64,000 nucleotides of DNA, taken from positions 1 to 64,000 of the forward strand of contig JAHZBZ010000005.1 in NCBI GenBank assembly GCA_019423125.1, in the 5' to 3' direction. Origin of the DNA: Bacillota bacterium (GTDB lineage Bacteria > Bacillota > Clostridia > Christensenellales > Borkfalkiaceae). Below the pieces are notes generated by a model. The model saw only the letters and a list, made by a program, of their open reading frames with translations. It was not told where the DNA came from and did no database searches. Shown here one piece after another: positions 1-8,595 of the stretch. Position numbers and translations under genes: made by a program. How positions within the stretch are numbered: position 1 is the stretch's first letter; every line of letters starts with the position of its first letter.

Positions 1-13
1 GAAAAGAAGGGCG

Positions 14-42
14 AAAAAAGCGGGCTCCTGTTTGGAGCCCGC
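14..42 (-). terminator. Intrinsic terminator of mgsA
   Basis: A 9-bp stem GCGGGCTCC/GGAGCCCGC with a 5-nt loop is followed on the minus strand by six T, just past the methylglyoxal synthase stop codon. Confidence 0.85.
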
Positions 43-57
43 CTCAAAGACTGTTCT

Positions 58-429
58 TTAGCCGAGGGCGCGGATGACGCAGTCGGCCGTCGCGATGTTG
101 GTCGCGATGGGAATGTCGTAGACGACGGCAATGCGCAGGAGCGCCTTGACGTCGGGGTCGTGCGGCTGTGTCTGCAACGGATCCCAGAAGAACACGACGA
201 CGTCGATCGCACCCTCCGCGACCTTCGCGCCGACCTGCTGGTCGCCGCCGAGAGGCCCCGAGAGAAAGCGATGAACGGGAAGTCCCGTAGCATCCGAGAC
301 CATCTGTCCCGTGTGTCCCGTGCCGCAAAGATCGAACTGCGAAAGCGCCGCCTTGTTGCGCTTTGCCCATTCCACGATCTCCTCTTTCTTGTTGTCGTGT
401 GCGATCAGTGCGATCGTCTTTCTCTTCAT
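58..429 (-). CDS. mgsA: Methylglyoxal synthase
   Basis: The 123-residue protein converts dihydroxyacetone phosphate to methylglyoxal and phosphate in the cytosol, a bypass of lower glycolysis used under phosphate limitation or sugar excess. Family hallmarks are visible: an N-terminal IALIAHDNKK strand, DLCGTGHTG, the active-site loop GPLGGDQQVG with its Asp, and QPHDPDV with the His and Asp expected of the catalytic centre. The length is that of a single-domain MgsA without extensions. Its own promoter (477-505) and terminator show that it is monocistronic. The start ATG at 429 follows a purine-rich GGAGGGAATGCA stretch. Confidence 0.96.
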   Translation of the reverse strand: MKRKTIALIAHDNKKEEIVEWAKRNKAALSQFDLCGTGHTGQMVSDATGLPVHRFLSGPLGGDQQVGAKVAEGAIDVVVFFWDPLQTQPHDPDVKALLRIAVVYDIPIATNIATADCVIRALG

Positions 430-476
430 TGCATTCCCTCCTTGGGTGCTGTGATTTTGCGTTGCCGCTTTTCTAT

Positions 477-505
477 ATTTTAACGCATCCGCGAAAAAAA
501 GTCAA
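477..505 (-). promoter_or_regulatory. Sigma-A promoter of mgsA
   Basis: On the minus strand TTGACT and TAAAAT are separated by 17 nt, 48 nt upstream of the mgsA ATG. The promoter lies inside the open 3' tail of the truncated kinase frame, which argues that this tail is not really coding. Confidence 0.7.
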
Positions 506-1205
506 GGACAAAGCCCCTGCCGCGGCGCCGCAAAAGACGCGAAAAAAATATGCGGGCGTCCGCAACGCGGACGCCCGCAAAGTCCAAGGAGAAATTTATG
601 ATCAGATCGCCGTTGTCGGTGCCGTACACGACCACCGCGTTGATGAAGATGGAAAACAGGATGGCAATGATGCTCAGAAAGAAGAGCGGGATGTTGCGGA
701 TGCGCGGCTCTTCGCGTTTGCGGATGCGGCGCGCAAAGAACAGATAGAACAGGTAATAGGAGAAATAGTAGATGACGAAGGAAAAGATGTATCCGAACAC
801 CGCATTGACGGGAATGGTGTGCAGGATGACCTCTTCCGTGTAGACGCCGTAGACGTTGGCGTTGAGGCCGGTGAGCAGGAGCATGCAGTTGCTCAGACAA
901 TAGGCAAAGTGCTGGACGACGTAGGCGACGGAGAGGCAGAAAAGAAGGCTGAGCACCGAGACGTCGAAGCAGAAACAGTTGAGCGCGAAGGTAAAGGCAA
1001 ACAGGAGCAGAAAGATGAGCGAAAGCCCCACGGGCCCGTCCGGCTCGCCCGGGATGAGCACCGAAAAGAGCAGGCAGACCGCGACCGTCACCGCATAGCG
1101 GAGCCAGAACCCGCTCCGCCGCGGCAGGCGGCAGGTGCAGAGAAACTCCGCAAGAAGAAGCTGCGCCATGAACAGCGGCTTGTAGAAGGAGAACCAGCTG
1201 ATCAT
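480..1205 (-). pseudogene. Truncated sensor kinase, membrane domain only
   Basis: The 241-codon frame starts one base after the stop of the LytTR regulator, the usual place of an AgrC/GHKL-type histidine kinase. Residues 1 to about 195 contain about six hydrophobic segments (roughly 8-25, 35-50, 58-77, 84-112, 132-158, 172-192), matching the sensor half of such kinases. No dimerisation helix, phospho-acceptor His, N box or G box follows. From about residue 209 the frame reads through a perfect 12-bp terminator hairpin (552-578) and then the mgsA promoter. The sequence shows loss of the ATPase half. That it came from a GHKL kinase is inferred from context and topology. Confidence 0.7.
542..578 (-). 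terminator. Terminator embedded in the truncated kinase frame
   Basis: A 12-bp perfect stem GCGGGCGTCCGC/GCGGACGCCCGC with a 3-nt loop is followed on the minus strand by ATA and seven T. It sits inside the open frame of the kinase remnant and would end the regulator-kinase transcript. Confidence 0.75.
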
Positions 1206-1206
1206 C

Positions 1207-1901
1207 TCATTTGCCTCCGCAAAGGTAATCGGTGAGCGCGCGCTCGAACGCCGCCTTGCGCGGATAGCTGATCAAAAGTTTGTCTCCGCCCACCACCGCA
1301 CAGCCGTCGCGGATGGCGTCCACGGCGCGCAGGTTGACGAGATAGCACTTGTTGCACCGCACGAAAAGCGGGTCGTTTAGCGTCTCCTCCACGCTCTTGA
1401 GCGTGCCGTAAGAGGCGATCTCGCGGCTCTTGGTATGGTAGACGATGCGGTGCCCCGTGATCTCCACGTACTGGATGTCCTCGATCGCGACGCGCGCCAT
1501 GTTCCCCTCCGTGCGGATGATGATTTCCCGCTCGGTATGCGTGGAGAGGTGACGGAAAAGCCGCTGCAATTTGAGGCAGAGATTGGAATAGGTGAACGGC
1601 TTGACGATGAAGTCGAAGGCGGCGACCTCGTAACCCATCACCGCGAACTGTGCGAGACTGGTCACGAAGACAAGGCAGGTCTGCTCGTCCGGCTCGCGGA
1701 GCTTGCGCGCCGCGCTCATGCCGTCCAGATAGGGCATGTCGATGTCCATGAATACGACGTCGTATTTCGGCTCGTAATTGGTCAGAAAGTCCACCGCCGA
1801 CGAAAACTGCACGACGTCCGTCTCCCGACTGTACTTTTTCAGCGACTGCGCGAGATACTCCCGTCCGTGCGGTCATCCTCCACCACTGCGATCCTGATCA
1901 C
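1207..1901 (-). pseudogene. LytTR response regulator with a frameshift
   Basis: A receiver domain joins a C-terminal LytTR DNA-binding domain, in the style of AgrA/LytR. The natural start is GTG at 1901, preceded by GGGAGG and encoding VIRIAVVEDDRTD with the acidic pair of a receiver. The frame then breaks near 1858-1862: it reads into a stop, while the next frame resumes with EYLAQSLKKYSRETDVVQF and continues to the phospho-acceptor region VVFMDIDMP, the KPF lysine and the LytTR domain. The span of 695 nt is not a multiple of three, consistent with one missing base. Either the gene is decayed or the assembly has a one-base error; the truncated partner kinase favours decay. Confidence 0.8.
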
Positions 1902-1944
1902 CTGTCTCCCTCCCGTTCGGGCGTGCGTCCGCGTGATTTTTTTC

Positions 1945-1972
1945 ATTATATCACAAAAAGAGCATTTGTCAA
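1945..1972 (-). promoter_or_regulatory. Consensus promoter of the LytTR pair
   Basis: On the minus strand TTGACA and TATAAT are separated by 16 nt, and the -10 lies 43 nt upstream of the GTG start at 1901. Both hexamers match the sigma-A consensus perfectly. Confidence 0.8.
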
Positions 1973-2039
1973 CCTGCCTCTTTCTTCCTTTTTTCCGATG
2001 CGGCGGCGGCTCTCTTTGTTCCCGCGCCCGAGGGCGCGC

Positions 2040-2065
2040 AAAAAAAAGGAGCGCGCCTGCGCTCC
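2040..2065 (-). terminator. Terminator after asnB, end of the nitrogen operon
   Basis: Stem GGAGCGC/GCGCTCC with a 4-nt loop is followed on the minus strand by eight T. It closes the long minus-strand run that starts at the promoter at 12939-12967. Confidence 0.8.
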
Positions 2066-2080
2066 CTTTCAAAAAAATTT

Positions 2081-3664
2081 TTATTTTCCGCTGTCGCCGT
2101 AGTTGGACAGGACGCGCGCGCTCGGGTCGTCGACGCGGCAGCCCTCCCAGGCGCGGTTTGGCATCCAGAAACCCTTGACCATCTGCGACTGCCCCGGGTA
2201 ATACTTCTCGAAGATCTCGCGATAGAGCAGGCTCTCCTTCGTGAAGGGGCGTGCGTGTGCATATTTCGCGGCGCGCGACTTCCAGTCGTCGCCGTACACC
2301 CTTTCGGCATACGCCTTGAGGTCGTTGACCAGCGAATGCCCCACCGCGTCCGAAAACGCCGCCTTCTCACGCCACAGAATGCCCTCGGGGAGCCAGCCGC
2401 CCTCTTCGAAGGCATGGCGCAAAAGGTATTTGCCCTTTCCGTACACATTGACCTTTTTTGCGGGGTCGACGGAGAGGACATAGCGCACAAAATCGAGATC
2501 CCCGAAGGGCACGCGCGCCTCCATCGAATGCACGCTGATGCAGCGATCGGCGCGCAGGACGTCGTACATATGCAGCTCGCGCACCCGCTTTTGCGATTCC
2601 CGCTGGAACGCCGCGGGCGAGGGCGCAAAGTCTGTGTATTTGTAGCCGAACAACTCGTCGCTGATCTCGCCCGTGAGCAGGACGCGCACGTCCGTCGAGC
2701 GGCGGATCTCGCGGCAGAGAAGGTACATCCCCATCGACGCGCGGATTGTCGTGATGTCGAAGGTGCCCAGCGCCGCGATCACCTCTTCGAGCGCGGAGAG
2801 GACGTCCCGTTCGGTGATGATGATCTCGCGGTGATCGGAGCCGATGTAGTCTGCGACCTGCCGCGCGTATTTGAGGTCGATCGCGTCCGTCTCCATTCCG
2901 ATCGCAAAGGTGCGGATGGGCTTTTTGAGAAGGCGCGCGCCGATCGCGCAGACGAGCGAACTGTCCAGCCCGCCCGAAAGCAGAAAGCCGAGGGGCGCGT
3001 CGCTGTCCAGCCGCTTTTCCACCCCCGCGATCAGCTTTTCGCGGATGTTGCGGCACACCTCTTCCACGTCGTCGGGAAGCACCTTCTCAACGCGCGCGAT
3101 GTCGCAATAGGTGTGGAATTTTCCGCCCGCGTAGTACTTTCCGGGCGGGAAGGGCGACACCTCCCCCGCGACCAGTCCCACAAGGCTCTTGGGCTCGCTC
3201 GCAAAGACGATCGCGCCGTCTTCGAGATAGCCGTAATAGAGCGGGCGGATGCCGATCGGGTCGCGCGCGGCGATGTACTCCCCTTTCACGCCGTCGTAAA
3301 GCACGAGCGCGAACTCCGCATCCAGCATGGAAAACATCTTCAGTCCGTACTCGGCATACAGCGGAAGGAGTATCTCGCAGTCGCTGTCCGAGCGGAACAC
3401 ATATCCCAACGCCTGCAACTGTTTTTTGAGTTTGCGGAAACCGTAGATCTCGCCGTTGCACACGAGTTTGTTCTTGCCCATCGTAAAGGGCTGCATCCCC
3501 TCGGCGTTCAGCCCCATGATCGCGAGGCGGTGAAACCCGAAATATCCCGTCGGCGTCTCGACCATGCTGCTCATGTCGGGACCGCGCGAGACGGTCTTAT
3601 AAAAGGCGTGCTCGATCGCCGCCCTGTCCGCTTTTTTGCTCGTACTACAGAAAATGGAACACAT
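2081..3664 (-). CDS. asnB: Asparagine synthase, glutamine-hydrolysing
   Basis: The 527-residue enzyme makes asparagine from aspartate, ATP and glutamine. The protein begins MCSIF, so Cys2 becomes the N-terminal nucleophile of the class II glutaminase domain (residues 2 to about 190, with CNGEIYGF). The synthetase half carries the PP-loop SGGLDSSL near residue 230. Length and order are those of the bacterial AsnB family. It is the last gene of the run, 18 nt after dapL, with AAGGAG ahead of the ATG. Its glutamine use fits the nitrogen theme of the operon. Confidence 0.95.
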   Translation of the reverse strand: MCSIFCSTSKKADRAAIEHAFYKTVSRGPDMSSMVETPTGYFGFHRLAIMGLNAEGMQPFTMGKNKLVCNGEIYGFRKLKKQLQALGYVFRSDSDCEILLPLYAEYGLKMFSMLDAEFALVLYDGVKGEYIAARDPIGIRPLYYGYLEDGAIVFASEPKSLVGLVAGEVSPFPPGKYYAGGKFHTYCDIARVEKVLPDDVEEVCRNIREKLIAGVEKRLDSDAPLGFLLSGGLDSSLVCAIGARLLKKPIRTFAIGMETDAIDLKYARQVADYIGSDHREIIITERDVLSALEEVIAALGTFDITTIRASMGMYLLCREIRRSTDVRVLLTGEISDELFGYKYTDFAPSPAAFQRESQKRVRELHMYDVLRADRCISVHSMEARVPFGDLDFVRYVLSVDPAKKVNVYGKGKYLLRHAFEEGGWLPEGILWREKAAFSDAVGHSLVNDLKAYAERVYGDDWKSRAAKYAHARPFTKESLLYREIFEKYYPGQSQMVKGFWMPNRAWEGCRVDDPSARVLSNYGDSGK

Positions 3665-3682
3665 CTTCTTCTCTCCTTTTTC

Positions 3683-4864
3683 TCATCTCCCCCAGACCTG
3701 CGCGATGCGGCGCATCGCCTCCTCGACCGTCTCCGTCGAGGCAAAGGCGGTCAGGCGGAAGTGCCCTTCTCCGTTTTTGCCGAACCCGCTGCCCGGCGTT
3801 CCGACGACGCCCGTGCGCGCGAGAAGTTCGTCGAAGAAGGCAAAGCTCTCCTTCCCTTCGGGGCATTCCATCCACACATAGGGCGAATTGACGCCGCCCG
3901 TGTAGCGGATGCCGACCGCGTCCAGCGCCGAACAGATGTGCGCCGCATTGGCGCGGTACACGGCGAGGTTGCGCCCGATCTGCGAAAGCCCCTCCTCCGA
4001 AAACGCCGCCGCCGCGCCGCGCTGGACGACACAGCTCACGCCGTTGAATTTTGTCGTCTGCCTGCGCAGCCACAGCTTGCGCAGGGACACCCCGTCGCGC
4101 ACGAGCGAAGACGGCACGACCGTGTAGCCGCAGCGCGTGCCCGTGAACCCCGCCGTCTTGGAAAAGGAGCAGAATTCGATCGCGCATTCCTTTGCGCCCT
4201 CGATCTCGTAGATACTGCGCGCGCAGGCGGGATCGGTGACGAAGCTTTCATATGCCGCGTCGAAGAGGATAACTGCGTCGTGACGTTTTGCGTATTCCAC
4301 CCACTCGGCGAGCTGTGCGCGCGTGTACGCCGCGCCCGTCGGGTTGTTGGGCGAACACAGATAGATCAGATCCGCGTCGACGCCCTCGTCGGGCATGGGC
4401 AGAAAGCCGTTTTCCCGCGTCGCCTGCGCGTACACGATGCGGTTGCCCGCCATGACGTTCGTGTCCACATAGACGGGATACACGGGGTCGGGGATGAGCG
4501 AAGTGACCCGCCCGAAGATGTCGAGGATGTTCCCGAGATCGCTCTTCGCGCCGTCGCTGACGAAGATGTCGTCGGGATCCACCGAAACGCCCGTCCGCGC
4601 GTAATAGGCGGCGATCGCCTCGCGGAGGAAGGGATAGCCCTGCTCGGGGCCGTAGCCGCAGAAGCTCTCCTTTCTGCCCTGCCCCGCGCTCGCCTCGCGC
4701 ATCGCCTCCACAACTGCGGGCGCGAGCGGGAGAGTGACGTCGCCGATGCCCATGCGCAGGATCTTCGCTTCGGGGTGCGCCGCCGAAAAGGCGGAGACGC
4801 GCCGCGAGATCTCGGAGAAGAGGTAGCTCTCTTCCAGTTTTAAAAAGTTTTTGTTGACGTTCAT
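3683..4864 (-). CDS. dapL: LL-diaminopimelate aminotransferase
   Basis: This PLP enzyme of 393 residues converts tetrahydrodipicolinate directly to LL-diaminopimelate using glutamate, bypassing the acylated intermediates of lysine and peptidoglycan synthesis. The family signature MGIGDVTLPLAP near the N terminus and GYGPEQGYPFLR are present, and the PLP lysine lies in SFSKTAGFTGTRCGY. The ATG overlaps the pyrG stop as ATGA, so the two are translationally coupled. The epimerase dapF, which acts next in the pathway, lies one gene upstream in the same operon. Confidence 0.95.
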   Translation of the reverse strand: MNVNKNFLKLEESYLFSEISRRVSAFSAAHPEAKILRMGIGDVTLPLAPAVVEAMREASAGQGRKESFCGYGPEQGYPFLREAIAAYYARTGVSVDPDDIFVSDGAKSDLGNILDIFGRVTSLIPDPVYPVYVDTNVMAGNRIVYAQATRENGFLPMPDEGVDADLIYLCSPNNPTGAAYTRAQLAEWVEYAKRHDAVILFDAAYESFVTDPACARSIYEIEGAKECAIEFCSFSKTAGFTGTRCGYTVVPSSLVRDGVSLRKLWLRRQTTKFNGVSCVVQRGAAAAFSEEGLSQIGRNLAVYRANAAHICSALDAVGIRYTGGVNSPYVWMECPEGKESFAFFDELLARTGVVGTPGSGFGKNGEGHFRLTAFASTETVEEAMRRIAQVWGR

Positions 4865-6468
4865 CTCTTCTCCTCCTGCGGGCGCGACTTTGCCGCGGCG
4901 ACGAACGCGCGGAAGAGCGGATGCGCCGCGTTGGGCCTCGACTTGAACTCGGGGTGGAACTGCACGCCCACATAGAAGGGATGTGCGGGCAGCTCCATCG
5001 CCTCGACGAGGGTGCCGTCGGGCGAGGTGCCCGAAAAGACCATGCCCGCGGCCTCGAACGCCGCGCGATAGTCGTTGTTGAACTCGAAACGGTGGCGGTG
5101 ACGCTCGCCGATGAGCGGCTTTTTGTATGCCGCATACAGCTTTGTGCCCTTTTTCACCTTGCAGGGATAGGCGCCGAGGCGCATGGTGCCGCCGAGGCGG
5201 ACGCCCTGTTGATCGGGCATCAGGTCGATGACCGAATGCGCGCCCTCGGGCGAAAATTCAGAGGAATCCGCGTCCGCGATTCCGAGCACGTTGCGCGCGA
5301 ACTCGATCGCCGCGATCTGCATCCCGAGGCAGATGCCCAGATACGGGATGCCGCGCTCGCGCGCATACCGCGCCGCCGCGATCTTGCCCGCGATGCCGCG
5401 GCCGCCGAACCCGCCCGGCACGAGCACGCCGTCCACCCCTTCGAGGATGCGCGCCGCGTTCTCTTCGCCGAGCACTTCGCAGTCCACCCATTCCACTTCC
5501 GTCCTGACGCCGTTTTCAAACCCCGCGTGCGTGAGTGCCTCCGCGACGGAGAGATAGGCGTCGTGCAGCTGGACGTATTTGCCGACAAGCGCGATGCGCA
5601 CCGTGTCCTCGCACGCCTCCGCGCGCTCGAGCATCCTGCGCCAGTCGCTCAGGTCGATGGTATTGGGCGCGAGGCCGAGGATGCGGCAGACGGTGGAAGA
5701 GAGCCCCTCCCGCTCGAGCATGACGGGCGCTTCATAGAGCAGGGAAAGCGTCCTGTTCTCGATGACGCATTCGGGGCGGACGTTGCAGAACATCGCGATC
5801 TTGCGCTTGATGTCCTCGGGAAGGGGCGCGTCCGCGCGCGCGACGACGATGTCGGGCGCGATGCCCATCCCCTGCAATTCCCGCACGGAATGCTGGGTGG
5901 GTTTGGACTTGAATTCACACGAGCCCGTGATGTACGGCACGAGCGTCACGTGCAGAAAACAGCAGTTCTCCCGCCCCGCCTCCATGGAGACCTGGCGGAT
6001 CGCCTCGATGAAGGGCTGGCTCTCGATGTCGCCGATGGTGCCGCCGATCTCGGTGATGACGACGTCCGCATGGCTCTGCGCGCCCACGCTGTAGATGAAG
6101 GACTTGATCTCGTTTGTGATGTGCGGGATGACCTGCACCGTCTGCCCGAGATATTCGCCGTTGCGCTCCTTGTTGAGCACGTTCCAGTACACCTTTCCCG
6201 TGGTCAGGTTGGAGAACTTGTTGAGGTCCTCGTCGATGAAGCGCTCGTAGTGTCCGAGGTCGAGGTCGGTCTCCGCGCCGTCCTCGGTGACGAACACCTC
6301 GCCGTGCTGGTACGGGCTCATCGTGCCCGGGTCGATGTTGATGTACGGGTCCAGCTTCTGCGAGGCGACCTTGTAGCCGCGCGCTTTCAGGAGCCTGCCC
6401 AGGCTTGCCGCCGTGATGCCCTTGCCGAGGCCGGATACGACCCCGCCCGTCACAAAGATGTATTTCAT
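4861..6468 (-). CDS. pyrG: CTP synthase
   Basis: The 535-residue enzyme aminates UTP to CTP with ATP and glutamine. The synthetase domain begins MKYIFVTGGVVSGLGKGI with its P-loop, and the C-terminal class I glutamine amidotransferase carries the nucleophile elbow GICLGMQ. The start at 6468 was chosen because it gives the standard N terminus and family length; the open frame continues upstream but lacks homologous sequence. The ATG overlaps the dapF stop as ATGA, and AGGTGG precedes it. Like AsnB, this is a glutamine consumer placed downstream of glutamate synthase. Confidence 0.97.
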   Translation of the reverse strand: MKYIFVTGGVVSGLGKGITAASLGRLLKARGYKVASQKLDPYINIDPGTMSPYQHGEVFVTEDGAETDLDLGHYERFIDEDLNKFSNLTTGKVYWNVLNKERNGEYLGQTVQVIPHITNEIKSFIYSVGAQSHADVVITEIGGTIGDIESQPFIEAIRQVSMEAGRENCCFLHVTLVPYITGSCEFKSKPTQHSVRELQGMGIAPDIVVARADAPLPEDIKRKIAMFCNVRPECVIENRTLSLLYEAPVMLEREGLSSTVCRILGLAPNTIDLSDWRRMLERAEACEDTVRIALVGKYVQLHDAYLSVAEALTHAGFENGVRTEVEWVDCEVLGEENAARILEGVDGVLVPGGFGGRGIAGKIAAARYARERGIPYLGICLGMQIAAIEFARNVLGIADADSSEFSPEGAHSVIDLMPDQQGVRLGGTMRLGAYPCKVKKGTKLYAAYKKPLIGERHRHRFEFNNDYRAAFEAAGMVFSGTSPDGTLVEAMELPAHPFYVGVQFHPEFKSRPNAAHPLFRAFVAAAKSRPQEEKR

Positions 6469-7301
6469 AATTCCACCTCTCCCGTGAATACCGTTTCCGC
6501 TTCGCCCGTCATGAAGACGGTGTCCTGTACGCAGACGGTCAGCTCGCCGCCGCGAAGCTGTACGCGAACGTCCTCCCCCGCGGGGAAGACGCCCAGCCGC
6601 ACCGCCGCGGCGACCGCGGCGCAGGCGCCCGTGCCGCATGCCATCGTCTCGCCGCTGCCGCGCTCCCAGACGCGCATCTTCAGCGAGCGCTCCCCCGTCT
6701 TTTTGACAAACTCCGTGTTGATGCGTTCGGGGAAGAGGGGGTGCGACTCGAACAGCGGGCCGATGTGCGAAAGGTCCAGCCCGTCGGGGTCCTCGAACAC
6801 GACACAGTGCGGGTTGCCCATCGAGACGCAGGTTGCCTCGAAGGTACGCCCGCCCGCCTCCACTTTGCCGCGGACGAACTCCGCCGCCTCCGTTCGGACG
6901 GGGATGCGCGCCGCCTCGAACACGGCGGGACCCATGTCCACGCGGACGCGGAAGGCGCCGTTTTCACCGCGCGGCAGGATGCGCAGGCGCTTTATGCCGC
7001 TGCGCGTCTCGATCGTCAGCTCCTCTTTGCGCGCGATGCCCGCATCGAAGAGATACTTCGCGACACAGCGGATGGCGTTGCCGCACATGTTTCCCTCGCT
7101 TCCGTCCGCGTTGAACATGCGCATCCGCGCGTCCGCCTCCGCGCTCGGACAGATGAGGACGATGCCGTCGCCGCCGATGCCCTTGTGGCGGTCGGACAGC
7201 CGCACCGCGAGCGCCTCCGCCCCTTCGAGCGGCTCACGAAGGCAGTCGAAATAGATGTAATCATTGCCCGCCCCCTGCATTTTTACGAATTTTCTGCGCA
7301 T
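6465..7301 (-). CDS. dapF: Diaminopimelate epimerase
   Basis: The 278-residue protein interconverts LL- and meso-diaminopimelate without cofactor, using two cysteines. Both are visible: NMCGNAIRC in the N-terminal half and ACGTGACA in the C-terminal half, with GNDYIYFDC near the start. It lies 12 nt downstream of the ANTAR gene and overlaps pyrG by 4 nt. Together with DapL it supplies meso-DAP for cell wall and lysine. Confidence 0.96.
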   Translation of the reverse strand: MRRKFVKMQGAGNDYIYFDCLREPLEGAEALAVRLSDRHKGIGGDGIVLICPSAEADARMRMFNADGSEGNMCGNAIRCVAKYLFDAGIARKEELTIETRSGIKRLRILPRGENGAFRVRVDMGPAVFEAARIPVRTEAAEFVRGKVEAGGRTFEATCVSMGNPHCVVFEDPDGLDLSHIGPLFESHPLFPERINTEFVKKTGERSLKMRVWERGSGETMACGTGACAAVAAAVRLGVFPAGEDVRVQLRGGELTVCVQDTVFMTGEAETVFTGEVEL

Positions 7302-7313
7302 GATCTCTCCTTT

Positions 7314-7844
7314 TCAACTCTCATAGGCGCTGAGGATCTCCAGCGCGATCGCCCTGCGCGGCGCCCGCTTGTTCATCGCCTGTTTTTCGATGAATCGGTG
7401 GGCGTCCGGCTCGGTCATGTTCAGATAGCGCACGAGCGCGCATTTCGCGCGGTCGACCAGCTTGAGATCGTCTATCTCCTCTTCCAGCCGACGCTGTCTG
7501 TCCCCCGCGCGGCGCAGGCGCTCGCCCGTCTTGCACGCAAAGCCGAGCGCGGCTTCCAGCGCGGGCGCACGCGTGCCCAGCGGCAGGAAGAAGATGCCCG
7601 CGCCCTCCGTCGCGCTCTCCGCCGCGGCGAGGCATTCCTCGGGCATAAGGACGAGCACGCCCGCGCACGAGCACGCCGCGATGCGGGCAAGCTCATGCGC
7701 GCGGCAGTCGTCGAACGCCGCAAATGCGTACACCGCCGCGTCCGCCTCCGAAAGGGAGGCGCATTCCGAGTAGCCGCATTGCCGCAGGAACGCGGACAGC
7801 TTTTCGCGCGCCGCGCCCTTCGTGCCGATCAGGACTCTTTTCAT
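7314..7844 (-). CDS. ANTAR-domain RNA-binding antiterminator
   Basis: The 176-residue protein has a C-terminal ANTAR helical domain (about residues 115-172: LEEEIDDLKLVDRAKCALV followed by YLNMTEPDAHRFIEKQAM). Such domains bind paired hairpins in mRNA leaders and prevent terminator formation. The N-terminal half resembles a receiver but no convincing phospho-acceptor Asp is seen at the end of the third strand, so it is probably a pseudo-receiver. It sits 29 nt downstream of the GXGXG subunit of glutamate synthase. ANTAR proteins in Clostridia are known to act on nitrogen genes, and the leader of glnN in this window (17083-17182) is a good candidate target. Confidence 0.88.
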   Translation of the reverse strand: MKRVLIGTKGAAREKLSAFLRQCGYSECASLSEADAAVYAFAAFDDCRAHELARIAACSCAGVLVLMPEECLAAAESATEGAGIFFLPLGTRAPALEAALGFACKTGERLRRAGDRQRRLEEEIDDLKLVDRAKCALVRYLNMTEPDAHRFIEKQAMNKRAPRRAIALEILSAYES

Positions 7845-7873
7845 CCCCGCTTCCTCCCCGCGGGCATGCCCGC

Positions 7874-8593
7874 TCAGTTATCGACGTACATCTGTTTGTA
7901 CGGATTTTTCGAATCGGGCGTCAGCCTGTAATACACAGAGCCGAGATATGCCTCGCTGTCTTTACCGAACTGCTCGCACCAGTGTCTGACCAGTTGCGCC
8001 GCCTCGCCGTCGATGCGCTCCACGCGCTCCGCCTTGACCTGCGCAGGCAGCGCGAAAGGAATGCTTTCGCAGCGCAGATAGATCTCGCCGCCGTGAATGC
8101 CCGTGCCGCAGAAGTGCCCGATGAGCGGCTTCCCGTCCGCGTGGCCGCCGAGCACGACGATGGTCCCGCCCGCCTGGTATTCGCCGAGAAAACTGCCTGC
8201 CCTGCCGCCGATGACGATGGCGGGGCGGTTCTCTTCGTATGCCTTCATGTGGATGCCGCAGCGATAGCCGACGTCGCCCTCCACAAAGATCTTTCCGCCG
8301 CGCATCGCATAGCCCGTCGCATCCCCCGCGTTCCCGTGCACGACGATCTCGCCGCCGTTCATCGTGTCGCCCGTCGCGTCCTGCGCGTTGCCGTTCACCA
8401 CGAGGCGGCAACCGTTGAGGTATGCCCCGAGCGCGTTGCCCGGCGTGCCGTTGATGCGGATGTGTTTTCCCGAAAGGCCCGCCGCGATGTAGCGCTGGCC
8501 GATGCAGTTGTCGATGACGATGTCTTCGTCCCCGCTCTCGCGGACCGTGCGGTCCAGATCGGAAAAATGAAGCCCCTTTGCGTCGATCACCAT
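7874..8593 (-). CDS. Glutamate synthase GXGXG subunit
   Basis: The 239-residue protein corresponds to the C-terminal beta-helix domain of the large subunit of bacterial glutamate synthase. Repeated turns of the type NGNAQDATGDTMNGGEIVV and HGNAGDATGYAMRGGKIFV are visible. In the split glutamate synthases of Clostridia and archaea this domain is a separate polypeptide with a structural role beside the FMN domain. It ends 3 nt before the next gene upstream begins to be read out (8596), and is placed between the FAD oxidoreductase and the ANTAR gene. Confidence 0.93.
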   Translation of the reverse strand: MVIDAKGLHFSDLDRTVRESGDEDIVIDNCIGQRYIAAGLSGKHIRINGTPGNALGAYLNGCRLVVNGNAQDATGDTMNGGEIVVHGNAGDATGYAMRGGKIFVEGDVGYRCGIHMKAYEENRPAIVIGGRAGSFLGEYQAGGTIVVLGGHADGKPLIGHFCGTGIHGGEIYLRCESIPFALPAQVKAERVERIDGEAAQLVRHWCEQFGKDSEAYLGSVYYRLTPDSKNPYKQMYVDN

Positions 8594-8595
8594 GT

